The notes beneath the pieces are model-generated. The model worked only from the letters and a program-made list of their open reading frames with translations, was not told where the DNA came from and ran no database searches. The position numbers and the translations under genes are program-made. A stretch of DNA of 37,643 bases from Abyssibacter sp. (lineage in GTDB: Bacteria > Pseudomonadota > Gammaproteobacteria > Nevskiales > OUC007). The stretch spans positions 1 to 37,643 of the forward strand of contig JAGLCS010000006.1 of NCBI GenBank assembly GCA_023146115.1, given 5' to 3'. Positions 16,009-23,785 of the stretch are shown in pieces; within the stretch, counting starts at the first letter, position 1; the number at the start of each line of letters is the position of its first letter.

Positions 16009-16625
16009 TCAACGCGATGCGCCTCCCACCAATGCTTCGGCATCCTGCTCGAAACGCGCCATGATCGCTTCCTGCGCAAGATCCGATTCCGCGTAGGAGC
16101 GGGCAGCAGCGCCCAATGCCGCGCGCCATTCAGCATCGTCGACAAGCGCGGCTATGTCCTCCGCGGGCAGGGCATCGGCCAGGCGCTGCACGCGGATGGT
16201 GGCGGTGCCGGCTTCGGCCGTGCCGGGGAACAAGGCGCTCTGCCGCGCCGCGATCGGCAGCAGGGAGGAGGAATCATCCCGCGCCGAAACATGAATCTCC
16301 GCGTCGACGGCCTGCGGCCCCACTGCTGCCTCCTCCAGCGTGGCTAGGCCATCGCTCGCGAACACCGCTCGCCACAGCGCCGCCGGCCCCGTCAGCGGCT
16401 CGAAGGAGACGATGCGCGCATCGCGGAAACAATATCGAGCCACCAGCGCGAACTGACCGCGGTTGGCGCCAATGTCCACCACCGTGCGCACCGGCCCCGG
16501 GTTGCGCATCACGCCGGCGTGCTCCACCCCGGCCGCCACCCCCTGGCGGCGCAGCGCCGTGCGCCAAGCAGGCACGGCGAGATGCCGGAGAATTTGCGAC
16601 CCTTGGTCGTCAGCGTTGCCATCAT
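16009..16625 (-). pseudogene. Broken FkbM methyltransferase fused to a glycosyltransferase tail
   Basis: The readable frame carries the first half of an FkbM-type SAM methyltransferase (LRHLAVPAWRTALRR, then TVVDIGANRGQFALVARYCF and RIVSFEPL). After the beta-strand region around 16150 the expected FkbM block (LLKIDVQGFE-like) is missing. Instead the last 46 or so residues (LVDDAEWRAALGAAARSYAE ... EAIMARFEQDAEALVGG) look like the C-terminus of a GT4 glycosyltransferase, close to the end of the WcaI-like protein at 10136-11419. A natural start, ATG 16625, shares ATGA with the upstream glycosyltransferase stop but is in another frame; a one-base loss near 16586-16595 (AAATTCTCC) would explain this. 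Likely inactive: it lacks the second half of the methyltransferase. A sequencing error could explain the frameshift but not the chimera. Confidence 0.7.
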
Positions 16626-17824
16626 GACACCGGCTCAGTGGGCGATAAATCGGGAACGATCCTGGTGCCCAGGGCCATCTCATAGGCCCGGACATGGCGC
16701 TCCGCGCAAGCCTCCAACGAGGCGTTTTCCTCGATGAATTGCCGCCCCCGGCGGCCGAGCTCGGTACGCTGCGCCGGCTCAAGAAGATGCTCCAGCGTGC
16801 ATGTGGCGATTTCTTCGGGGCCTTGGCTGTTCACCACATACCCGGTATGCCCATGCTGGACAAGTTCGGCGATCGAGCCGACGTCGAAACTCACGACCGG
16901 CAGACCGAGGGCCATCGCCTCTTCCATTGCGGTAGGAATCCCTTCCGAATTCCGGCGCGGGGTCATCCAGAAAATATCCATGGCCTGCACTAGCTCATGA
17001 ACTCGTCCCGTTGGGTCGAGCGCGATCAGATCGCGCTCCAGCTCCAAACCAAGACCGGCTGCCAAACGCCACAGACCGTCGATGTATTCGCGGTGGTTAG
17101 AGTGCATGGCGCCGAGCAACAAGAACTTGACGCCTGGCACTTGGCCTTTCAGCAAGGCTGCTGCCCGGATGAAGTTGTGGTGTCCCTTTTGCAGGTTGAT
17201 ATTGCCTACCGTGCCGACCACCAGAGAGGCATCCGAAAGCCCGAGCTTTTCCCGCACGGAAGCCTTGAGGCCGGGGTCAGGCCGAAACAGCGCCGTGTCC
17301 ACGGGCGGGTAAAAGTTGACGAGACGTTCCGACTTCCGGGGCATTCCGGGGTGTTCTTGCGCCACACGAACACCGGTACACATCACCACGTCCGCATAGC
17401 GGCGCACCAGCGGTTTCAGCGCCTTGCGCAACGCGATGGGCGTGTAGGTATCCAGAATCTGCCAGACGACCGGAATGCCCATGCCCCCCCCGGCAATGGC
17501 CCCATGAGGGTTGGCCAAGCCGTTCAACTGCACCAAATCGATCCCCAACCGCTCGATCAACCGGCGGATGTCGCGTATCTGCCTAGGAAAGCTGCCGAAG
17601 AACTGAAGGTGAGTTCGGATACCGCGAGTCGCGCGGACACGCCGCAGCGGCAGTTGCACGACATCGACGCCGGCATCGCGCAAACGCTCCGCCGCGTTGC
17701 CTGGCTCGTCGGGCAACAGCACGGTAGTCCGCACGCCCTTTTTTGCCAGAACCGGCGCAAGCCGCAGGCTGCGATTGTGCGGTCCGCCGAAAACCGGGTA
17801 GTGGATGACGCTGAGGACGTGCAT
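16622..17824 (-). CDS. GT4-family glycosyltransferase
   Basis: 400 residues, GT-B architecture. N-terminal domain begins MHVLSVIHYPVFGGPHNRSL with the Gly-rich acceptor-side loop; the C-terminal domain has VGTVGNINLQKGHHNFIRAA, the EX7E-like donor region NSEGIPTAMEEAMALGLPVV and VSFDVGSIAELVQHGHTGYV. Predicted retaining transferase adding one residue of the repeat unit at the cytoplasmic membrane face. Start at ATG 17824 overlaps the upstream SDR stop by one base; longer frames to 18139 lie inside that gene. Ends in an ATGA overlap with the broken FkbM gene. Confidence 0.88.
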   Translation of the reverse strand: MHVLSVIHYPVFGGPHNRSLRLAPVLAKKGVRTTVLLPDEPGNAAERLRDAGVDVVQLPLRRVRATRGIRTHLQFFGSFPRQIRDIRRLIERLGIDLVQLNGLANPHGAIAGGGMGIPVVWQILDTYTPIALRKALKPLVRRYADVVMCTGVRVAQEHPGMPRKSERLVNFYPPVDTALFRPDPGLKASVREKLGLSDASLVVGTVGNINLQKGHHNFIRAAALLKGQVPGVKFLLLGAMHSNHREYIDGLWRLAAGLGLELERDLIALDPTGRVHELVQAMDIFWMTPRRNSEGIPTAMEEAMALGLPVVSFDVGSIAELVQHGHTGYVVNSQGPEEIATCTLEHLLEPAQRTELGRRGRQFIEENASLEACAERHVRAYEMALGTRIVPDLSPTEPVS

Positions 17825-18786
17825 CACGAATCCGTGGTTACAGCGGTCAGCACAGACTCGTCCTGCTGCTGGAACCACTCCCAGGCCGCCGCCAGACCGT
17901 CGGCGAGCTTCCACTTCGGCCTGAAACCGAGGCGCTCCCGCGCCTTGTCGTAGGTAGCGAAGTTGCGGGCCACCTCGCCAGCTCTGGCTGGCCGGAATTC
18001 GATGGGATGGTCCGGCTTGCCCGCAATTGTCCGCAGCGTCTCGGCCAGCTCCAGCACCGTGGTCTCCTGGCCGGAGGCCAGATGGAACACCTCGCCGCCC
18101 GCCAGCTTCGCATCGAGCGCCGCGGTGATGCCGGAGCACAAATCCTCCACATGGACGTAATCCCGCGAAGCGGAGCCGTCGCCATAGATGACGATGGGTT
18201 CGCCCGTCATCAGCGCCTTCATGAAGGTCGTCGCCGCCCCTTTCTTGTGCACGCTATGGGGACCATAGACATTTCCGAAGCGCAGACAAACCGTCTCCAG
18301 GCCGTAGGCCTTGGCGAAGGCGTGGCAATAGGCTTCGCCGCACAATTTGCTGGCACCGTAGGGAGAGATGGGCTTGGGCAAGGACCGCTCATTCACTGGG
18401 GGCACGGCGTCGCCGATCAGCGCACCGCCCGTGGAAGCGAACACCAGCCGACGCACGCCGGCATCGACCGAAGCCTGCAACACATTCAAAGTCCCTTGCA
18501 CATTGACCGCGAAATTGGCGCGCGGGTCGGCGACCGATTCGACTACCGAGCCATAAGCGGCGAGATGCACGACCTGCTCCACGTCGCGAAACGCCTCGGC
18601 CAAGCCCTCAGGATTCAGGATGTCGCCCTGGTGCAATACCGCCATTTCTTCCTGACAGCCGGTCGGCGACGCCCGTCGCAGATTGTCGAGGACGGCGACG
18701 GGCCTCGACGGGGAAAGCCGTTGGACGAGGTTCATGCCGATGAAGCCGCAGCCCCCGGTAATCAGAACTCTCTTACTGGCAGACAT
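17824..18786 (-). CDS. NAD-dependent sugar-nucleotide epimerase (UDP-hexose 4-epimerase-like SDR)
   Basis: 320 residues. LITGGCGFIGMNLVQRL (NAD loop), DILNPEGLAEAFRDVEQVVH, LAAYGSVVESVADPRANFAV, FASTGGALIGDAVPP and SPYGASKLCGEAY (Tyr-x3-Lys), then RFGNVYGPHSVHKKG and GDGSASRDYVHVEDL. The last blocks are shared by UDP-glucose, UDP-GlcNAc and UDP-glucuronate 4-epimerases, so the exact sugar is open. Start at ATG 18786 with GGAGAG just upstream. Since galE is also present in this locus, this enzyme probably acts on another sugar. Confidence 0.85.
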   Translation of the reverse strand: MSASKRVLITGGCGFIGMNLVQRLSPSRPVAVLDNLRRASPTGCQEEMAVLHQGDILNPEGLAEAFRDVEQVVHLAAYGSVVESVADPRANFAVNVQGTLNVLQASVDAGVRRLVFASTGGALIGDAVPPVNERSLPKPISPYGASKLCGEAYCHAFAKAYGLETVCLRFGNVYGPHSVHKKGAATTFMKALMTGEPIVIYGDGSASRDYVHVEDLCSGITAALDAKLAGGEVFHLASGQETTVLELAETLRTIAGKPDHPIEFRPARAGEVARNFATYDKARERLGFRPKWKLADGLAAAWEWFQQQDESVLTAVTTDS

Positions 18787-18795
18787 ATGCTCTCC

Positions 18796-18840
18796 ATTGG
18801 GAACTACTCTCCGAATATCTATCGCTCAAATGGGGAACTA
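18796..18840 (-). repeat. Imperfect direct repeat upstream of the epimerase gene
   Basis: Two 11-base copies, ten bases identical, starting 34 bases apart (about three helical turns) and 10-54 bases before the start at 18786. Could be operator half-sites or chance. Confidence 0.3.
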
Positions 18841-18914
18841 ATCATTAAGTCCTGAGGGCAGGCCTTACATCGCTCAACGAACCGCTCCTCGTGTGATCCC
18901 TTTTCCGGTGGCTA

Positions 18915-19172
18915 TCATCCATCGGACGGCAGGGCGTCGGACGCGTGGCCCCTTGGCGACCCATCCAGGGATAAGGCCACGACATGCAGCACCCCTGCCG
19001 CCGACGCTTCCCGCAGCCGCTGCTTCAGCGCCGGAGACAGACGAACGTAAAGCGCTTTGCCGGTAGCCCGGTGTCCCTCCAGCGCCACCAACCGGAGGGC
19101 GAAGGGGTCGTACCGCATCGGCCGGAAGCCGCACTCCAGCAGGCGGGTGCCGTCCACGAACGGCATCGCCAC
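18915..19172 (-). CDS. Orphan small ORF, possible C-terminal gene remnant
   Basis: 85 residues from GTG 19172; the frame is open upstream to a stop that overlaps the end of the preceding glycosyltransferase. Sequence reads like real protein (TRLLECGFRPMRYDPFALRL, then GKALYVRLSPALKQRLREAS) and has high third-position GC, but no family was recognised. It may be the tail of a gene whose front was lost by deletion, or a small novel protein. The ATG that overlaps the upstream stop (19200) opens a different, non-protein-like frame. Confidence 0.35.
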   Translation of the reverse strand: MAMPFVDGTRLLECGFRPMRYDPFALRLVALEGHRATGKALYVRLSPALKQRLREASAAGVLHVVALSLDGSPRGHASDALPSDG

Positions 19173-19196
19173 CTCTGCGCCAGGCTGTCGCGAGGC

Positions 19197-20327
19197 TCAT
19201 TGAGGCTCCCCCTCCAGCAGCCTGTGCACTATGTGTTCAAAATCCTCGGCCCAACGCTCCGGCGTGTGCCCCTGGACCTTCTGCACCGAAACCGCCCCCA
19301 TGCGTTCGCGCAATGCAGCGTCCTCCACCAAGATGCGCATTGCGCCCGCCAGCGCCGCGCTATCCTCAGGCGGCACGACGTAGCCGTTGACACCCTCCTC
19401 GACCCGGTCACGAATCTCGCCGGCCGCGACGGTGGAGATCACCGGCAGACCACAGGCCATGGCCTCGTCCACCACCAGGCCATAGGGATCACCCAGGGTA
19501 GGAAAGACAAACACGTCCGCCAGCGCGTAGTAGCGCGGCAATTCGGGTTTTTGCCGAAACCCTGCGAACACCACATTGTGGATCCCACGCTCGGCGCAGG
19601 CCTGCTTCAACTCCGCCTCTTCCGGGCCGTCGCCAACCAGCAGCAGGCTGACCGGCGCGCTGCTCTGGCGCTGCAAACGCTCGAATGCCTCCAGCAGGTG
19701 GTTGATGCCCTTGCCCCACCACAGCCGGCCGACGTAGATGAAGGTGGTGCCGGCCAGCCCGAGCTCACGGCGCAGCTCGTCGCGCTCCGGCCGCGCAGCG
19801 GCAACCGCAGCGTGGAAGTAGGGAATGTCCACGGTATGAGTCGCGAAAAAGATGCGCTCGGCCGGCGCGCCGTAGCGCATGGCGAAGGCTTTCCCTTCTT
19901 CGCCAGGCGTTTCGATGGCATCGATCTGTCGAAACAGAAACCGCTTCAATGCTTCCTTGACTGGATGGCGGATAACCCAGCGGTCATGGGTCATGAGCAC
20001 GCGAAACGCGGTTCTCGCTCCGCGCCACTTGGCGAGTGCCCAACCGGCCAGAAATACAGGTTCGGCGTACAAACTTACCAGCACATCCGGCCGCCGGCCC
20101 AGCAGCGGCAGCGGCCAGTGCAAGGTACGGCCAAATAGACGGGTCGCAGGCAGATAGCGATGGCGAAATCGCCATGCCGTTTCATCGACCGCCCAGCTTC
20201 GATCCGAGTGGATGCGGTCGTTGAACCAAGCCTCAAACTCGAACGCATTGCGATCAGCCAGGGCATTGAAGCGCTCCACCATGTAGGGCGAGGGGATGTT
20301 GTTCCAGTAGACGACGAAGGGGCTCAC
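19197..20327 (-). CDS. GT4-family glycosyltransferase
   Basis: 376 residues. N-terminal domain starts VVYWNNIPSPYMVERFNALA, the form seen in glycosyltransferases of capsule clusters; the C-terminal domain has FIYVGRLWWGKGINHLLEAF, LLLVGDGPEEAELKQA, and the donor-site block DPYGLVVDEAMACGLPVIST with AAGEIRDRVEEGVNGYVVPP. Cytoplasmic, membrane-associated; donor sugar unknown. Start is GTG 20327 with GGAGAAG six bases upstream, three bases after the methyltransferase stop. Confidence 0.9.
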   Translation of the reverse strand: MSPFVVYWNNIPSPYMVERFNALADRNAFEFEAWFNDRIHSDRSWAVDETAWRFRHRYLPATRLFGRTLHWPLPLLGRRPDVLVSLYAEPVFLAGWALAKWRGARTAFRVLMTHDRWVIRHPVKEALKRFLFRQIDAIETPGEEGKAFAMRYGAPAERIFFATHTVDIPYFHAAVAAARPERDELRRELGLAGTTFIYVGRLWWGKGINHLLEAFERLQRQSSAPVSLLLVGDGPEEAELKQACAERGIHNVVFAGFRQKPELPRYYALADVFVFPTLGDPYGLVVDEAMACGLPVISTVAAGEIRDRVEEGVNGYVVPPEDSAALAGAMRILVEDAALRERMGAVSVQKVQGHTPERWAEDFEHIVHRLLEGEPQ

Positions 20328-20330
20328 GCA

Positions 20331-20957
20331 CTACTTCTCCGCCCACAGGAGGATGTTTCCGGAAAGCAATTCCCGCACTAGCCAGCTCGCCGCCCATCGA
20401 TCCAACAGATTTCGCGCCCTTCCGCCTCGGGAAAGATCAATGAGCGCCGTGCCTTCAAGCCGCGAGAATCCCGCCTGCTCGAAGATTTCCCGCAGGTCCC
20501 GGTGCGTGAAGTAGTGGATATGTCCGTCATCCCAGACGCCGTCCAGAGTGTTCCCGCCGGCGGTTCGCGGGCCGTAGCCCGAAAACACGAGGTGAGCGAT
20601 GTTCTTCAGATAGCGGACGTTCGGCGTAGTAACGACGCAGCGTCCGCCGGGACGAAGAATGCGGTGAATTTCTCGGCTGAACTTGATGGGGTCGAGGATG
20701 TGCTCGATCACCTGGTTGGCGACAACCGCATCGGCCGACGCGTCCGCCAGCGGAAATTCGCCATTCAAGTCGGCTTCGCGGAACTCCCAGCCATCTGCTT
20801 TACCGCTCGCCAGCGTATCCAGGCGCATTCTGGAGACGTCCAAGCCGATGCGCTGCTCGAACCGTTCTGACAGCGCATTCAGCAAATGCCCGGATCCACA
20901 GCCGAGGTCGACTACACACGTACCCGAGCCAATAGCTCGCTTCATTTTGTAATCCAC
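20331..20957 (-). CDS. Class I SAM-dependent methyltransferase
   Basis: 208 residues. SAM-binding motif I VVDLGCGSGHLLNALSERF, acidic loop IGLDVSRMRLD, motif III-like ADAVVANQVIEHILDPIKF and post-motif LRPGGRCVVTTPNVRYLKNI, as in the Methyltransf_11/UbiE-like group found in glycan clusters. Predicted to methylate a sugar or lipid-linked intermediate. Start chosen at GTG 20957 because GGGGAGG lies six bases upstream; this overlaps the wzy stop by 16 bases. ATG 20945 would give an ATGA overlap but has no spaced ribosome binding site. Confidence 0.83.
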   Translation of the reverse strand: MDYKMKRAIGSGTCVVDLGCGSGHLLNALSERFEQRIGLDVSRMRLDTLASGKADGWEFREADLNGEFPLADASADAVVANQVIEHILDPIKFSREIHRILRPGGRCVVTTPNVRYLKNIAHLVFSGYGPRTAGGNTLDGVWDDGHIHYFTHRDLREIFEQAGFSRLEGTALIDLSRGGRARNLLDRWAASWLVRELLSGNILLWAEK

Positions 20958-22336
20958 GTGAAACCTCCCCAATTTTTATGGTTGGTCGCCATGGTTGGCC
21001 GACGGACCTTCGCTGCCCGCACTCTCGCCGCGTAGATTAGAGAGACCCCGACCAATATCCCGAGAATCATCCCCGTATAGCGCTCGTGAAATAGGTTCGC
21101 CGTGAAGCTTTGCCCAACATAAGCCAGGTATACAGTCAACACCAGCACCGCGTCCCGCGATCTATATTTGGTTGCACTAATGGAAGCCGCGGTAAACGCC
21201 CTAAGCAAGCCGCCCAGAACCACGAGCGGTATGAGCAATCCCAAAATAAGGCCACCAGCGAAAAATGGATAGACCCAAGTAGAATGGCCTGCAAACCATC
21301 GCGTGTCGTGCTCATACTGGAATGGAAGCTGCTGTAGAAGCTGGGCGTCCCAAGTGTAATCAGCGCCAATTCCGTTACCAAAAACAAACGTTCCCGGATT
21401 GCGTGTGAAGCCTTCGAGCTGGCCCTTGAATTCCGCAAGCCGTGTTATCAGAGAGATGTCCAAGCCACCTTCCGCTTGATGGTGAAACAGTCGAGCAAAC
21501 CAAACTTCTAGGAAAGCCGGGCGTACGGCATCCGTCAGTATCATGGCTATCGCCGTAATCACTACAAGTAATACAAACAGCCTTGCTCCGGTCTTCGCCG
21601 CACGCAGCGCCGAGCGGCGACGCGAATCCACGATCAATAGCCCGGCAAGTACGAAAGCTGCGCTGATGATGTAGGACCGCGTGACGGCCAGTAGCACGAC
21701 GGCCAATCCGATCGACAAAGCTATTGCGGAGAGGGCGCGACGTCTGCGTAAATAAAGCCCCCCAACCCCATAGCCAATCAGAAACGGGACGCCTGGACCG
21801 AGGATCTGCCAGCGGATAGCTTCTATGGAAAGGCCACCGATGGCAATGGCGTAGAGAACACGCCACACGGTAGAAAGCAGACATGCCCATAACAGGATAT
21901 CAAGCAGCGCTGCCGGATCCACGCGCTGCCGCTCTACTGCAACCATGACGCTCAACCCCGCGCCGAACAGCACATAAGGCAGCAGAACTTTCAGGTAATG
22001 TACAGGATCGACGCCCCATAGCAGTATTGGCAAGGGCGAAAGCACGATGTATGTCCACCACAGTGCTGTCATGGTTCGCAGCGCTGAGCCCGCACTGCGA
22101 ATGTCGCGCGATAACCATTCGGCCATGAAATAAACTGCACCACACAGCAGCGAAATCGCGACGAGTAGGATTTGCAGTGCGCTGCCTCCTTCGTCGCCGA
22201 CCTTTTTTACGTCAAGTGCGAGTGGCAAGAGAAATCCGACCAATAAGACCAGCCGATTGGTACTGGGCTTCCTGAAGTCGGCAGCAGACCGGGAAGGCGG
22301 CTTGTCAGCTGCTGCGTTAGGTTGCATGGGGCGCAT
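20942..22336 (-). CDS. wzy: O-antigen/capsule polymerase or ligase-type membrane protein (Wzy-like)
   Basis: 464 residues with about ten or more hydrophobic segments, first at about 29-42 (LVLLVGFLLPLALDV) and others through residue 445. A large periplasmic loop lies around residues 285-350 (EFKGQLEGFTRNPGTFVFGN, GADYTWDAQLLQQLPFQYEH), typical of the Wzy/WaaL superfamily. Only one such gene is present beside wzx, wza and wzc, so the polymerase role is the better reading. Sequence is less GC-rich than the neighbours. The start at ATG 22336 overlaps the preceding glycosyltransferase; ATG 22327 is equally possible. Confidence 0.8.
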   Translation of the reverse strand: MRPMQPNAAADKPPSRSAADFRKPSTNRLVLLVGFLLPLALDVKKVGDEGGSALQILLVAISLLCGAVYFMAEWLSRDIRSAGSALRTMTALWWTYIVLSPLPILLWGVDPVHYLKVLLPYVLFGAGLSVMVAVERQRVDPAALLDILLWACLLSTVWRVLYAIAIGGLSIEAIRWQILGPGVPFLIGYGVGGLYLRRRRALSAIALSIGLAVVLLAVTRSYIISAAFVLAGLLIVDSRRRSALRAAKTGARLFVLLVVITAIAMILTDAVRPAFLEVWFARLFHHQAEGGLDISLITRLAEFKGQLEGFTRNPGTFVFGNGIGADYTWDAQLLQQLPFQYEHDTRWFAGHSTWVYPFFAGGLILGLLIPLVVLGGLLRAFTAASISATKYRSRDAVLVLTVYLAYVGQSFTANLFHERYTGMILGILVGVSLIYAARVRAAKVRRPTMATNHKNWGGFTWITK

Positions 22337-23564
22337 CTACAATGGTATCCGCAGCATTTCCGGTGATCGCCGCAACCAAGGCGTCGCGTGCCACAGTGAA
22401 ACCCTTTCGAAATGGAGGCCCGGCCTCCGCATGGACCGACTGGGCCGGCAGGCGTGGCAGCAGATTTTCAATGGCTGTACAAACAGCGGTAGGGTCTTCA
22501 GGTTTTACCGCTTCGCCCAACCCGTGCCGCCGCGTCTGCCAGCCGATGACGCCTTCCTCGCACGCAATTACGGGACGACCAGCATTCGCTGCCTGCACCA
22601 GAACGCCACTAGCCGTGTAGTGCCCACGATAGCCCAGCCAGACGATATCTGCCGCGGAGAAAAGGACGGGTTCCTCTGCGGCTTCGATGAATCGGTCCAG
22701 CAGCCGAACCCGGCCCTGAGCGACCAAAGGCGCAACCGCCGGGGCCGCAAGCGCTTGGTGAATCTCCGGGGAGATCGTGCCGGCGAGGAGCACGTCAAGC
22801 GACGGCGGGAAACCTGGATTGGCGAGGGCACGTAGAAGCTCGCGCACACCCTTGCGCGCCGTGACCGCGCCGTAGACGAGAACGAGTTTGCGCTCTGCCG
22901 GCAGACCCAATCGGTGCTTCGCCTCGTCTCGATCAGGCAAATCCGCGAGCGCCGCTGGCTCCGGCAGAAATGCAACTTTTGCTGCCAAGGCCGGGCGAGC
23001 GGCGAGATACTGACAAAGGGGTTCGTCGATGGTCAGCAGATGGCGGAGGCTCCGGTTGCGCAGAAGGCGGAAGAAGAGCGTCCTTTTCAACTTCGCCAGT
23101 GACGTCCGGGGAGCGATTACACCCATCTGTCGATAGTGGAACGACGGGCGCATCGCGACCCCGACCCAGGGTCTATCACCGAACGGGGAGCCGAGCAGCC
23201 CGATCGCGTAGAGGCAGTAATCTAGGTAGGGCAAGAAGACGACATCGGGACGGACGGTTTCGGCATACGTCCTGTACCACCCCTTGAACAACCGCCAATA
23301 AGCCAGTTCCCGCGCGGCGAGACCCATGCCAGCGCCCTGAATGATACGGGAAGGAGGGTTGTGCGCGCCGATGAGGTGCAAGTTCGGGCGTCCATGAGCC
23401 TGCGATGCACCCTCTAGCATCTGCAAGGACGGGTGAGCGAGTGACTCCGGCAGAGTGACGACGGTGACCTTGAAACCGCGCTCGACGAGCCCCTTTGCCA
23501 TCCACTGCAGGTACGGCCCATGGTGGCCGTTGGCGTGCGGCTCGAAGACCAGCACGTTCACCAC
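22317..23564 (-). CDS. GT4-like glycosyltransferase
   Basis: 415 residues. N-terminus VNVLVFEPHANGHHGPYLQW with an HGPY-type acceptor loop; C-terminal half has KLVLVYGAVTARKGVRELLR, LLDRFIEAAEEPVLFSAADI and the donor-side block YTASGVLVQAANAGRPVIAC. Predicted GT-B transferase for the repeat unit. Start at GTG 23564 with AAGGAG five bases upstream, which overlaps the stop of the preceding micro-ORF. Its stop overlaps the wzy start region, so the two are coupled. Confidence 0.85.
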   Translation of the reverse strand: MVNVLVFEPHANGHHGPYLQWMAKGLVERGFKVTVVTLPESLAHPSLQMLEGASQAHGRPNLHLIGAHNPPSRIIQGAGMGLAARELAYWRLFKGWYRTYAETVRPDVVFLPYLDYCLYAIGLLGSPFGDRPWVGVAMRPSFHYRQMGVIAPRTSLAKLKRTLFFRLLRNRSLRHLLTIDEPLCQYLAARPALAAKVAFLPEPAALADLPDRDEAKHRLGLPAERKLVLVYGAVTARKGVRELLRALANPGFPPSLDVLLAGTISPEIHQALAAPAVAPLVAQGRVRLLDRFIEAAEEPVLFSAADIVWLGYRGHYTASGVLVQAANAGRPVIACEEGVIGWQTRRHGLGEAVKPEDPTAVCTAIENLLPRLPAQSVHAEAGPPFRKGFTVARDALVAAITGNAADTIVDAPHAT

Positions 23565-23785
23565 GAATTCTCCTTGTTCAACGGATGGTAGTGATCCCTG
23601 TTGAGGATTGTCCTCCGAGGATGAATAATGGTTCCTGCGCCCAAGGCAGCGAAACTGGCTTTCCTGCGTATATCACGAAGCGCGCGCGCGCGCCCTTCTG
23701 TCCAAGAACCACTCCGAACCATATCGACGGAGCGAAAGCACCGGGCTGCCATATCCACATGGGATCGTCGAAGTATGTGCCTCAT
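23558..23785 (-). CDS. Micro-ORF, possible truncated acyltransferase
   Basis: 75 residues. Its ATG at 23785 shares ATGA with the wzx stop and its stop overlaps the next gene's GTG start, so it fits the operon exactly. The C-terminal part (ASFAALGAGTIIHPRRTILN) resembles one turn of a left-handed beta-helix acyltransferase, but the protein is too short for that family, so it may be a deletion remnant. The first half is Arg-rich and unrecognised. No domain is certain. Confidence 0.4.
   Translation of the reverse strand: MRHILRRSHVDMAARCFRSVDMVRSGSWTEGRARALRDIRRKASFAALGAGTIIHPRRTILNRDHYHPLNKENSW

Larger units (their letters stand above)
18787..19196. other. Gap in the leftward series with an orphan ORF and paired direct repeats
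   Basis: A break in an otherwise tightly packed series. It holds one small orphan frame (18915-19172) and an AT-richer 100 bases before the epimerase with the imperfect repeat ATTGGGAACTA (18796-18806) / ATGGGGAACTA (18830-18840), 34 bases apart. A local promoter for the downstream genes is possible but unproven. Confidence 0.45.
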
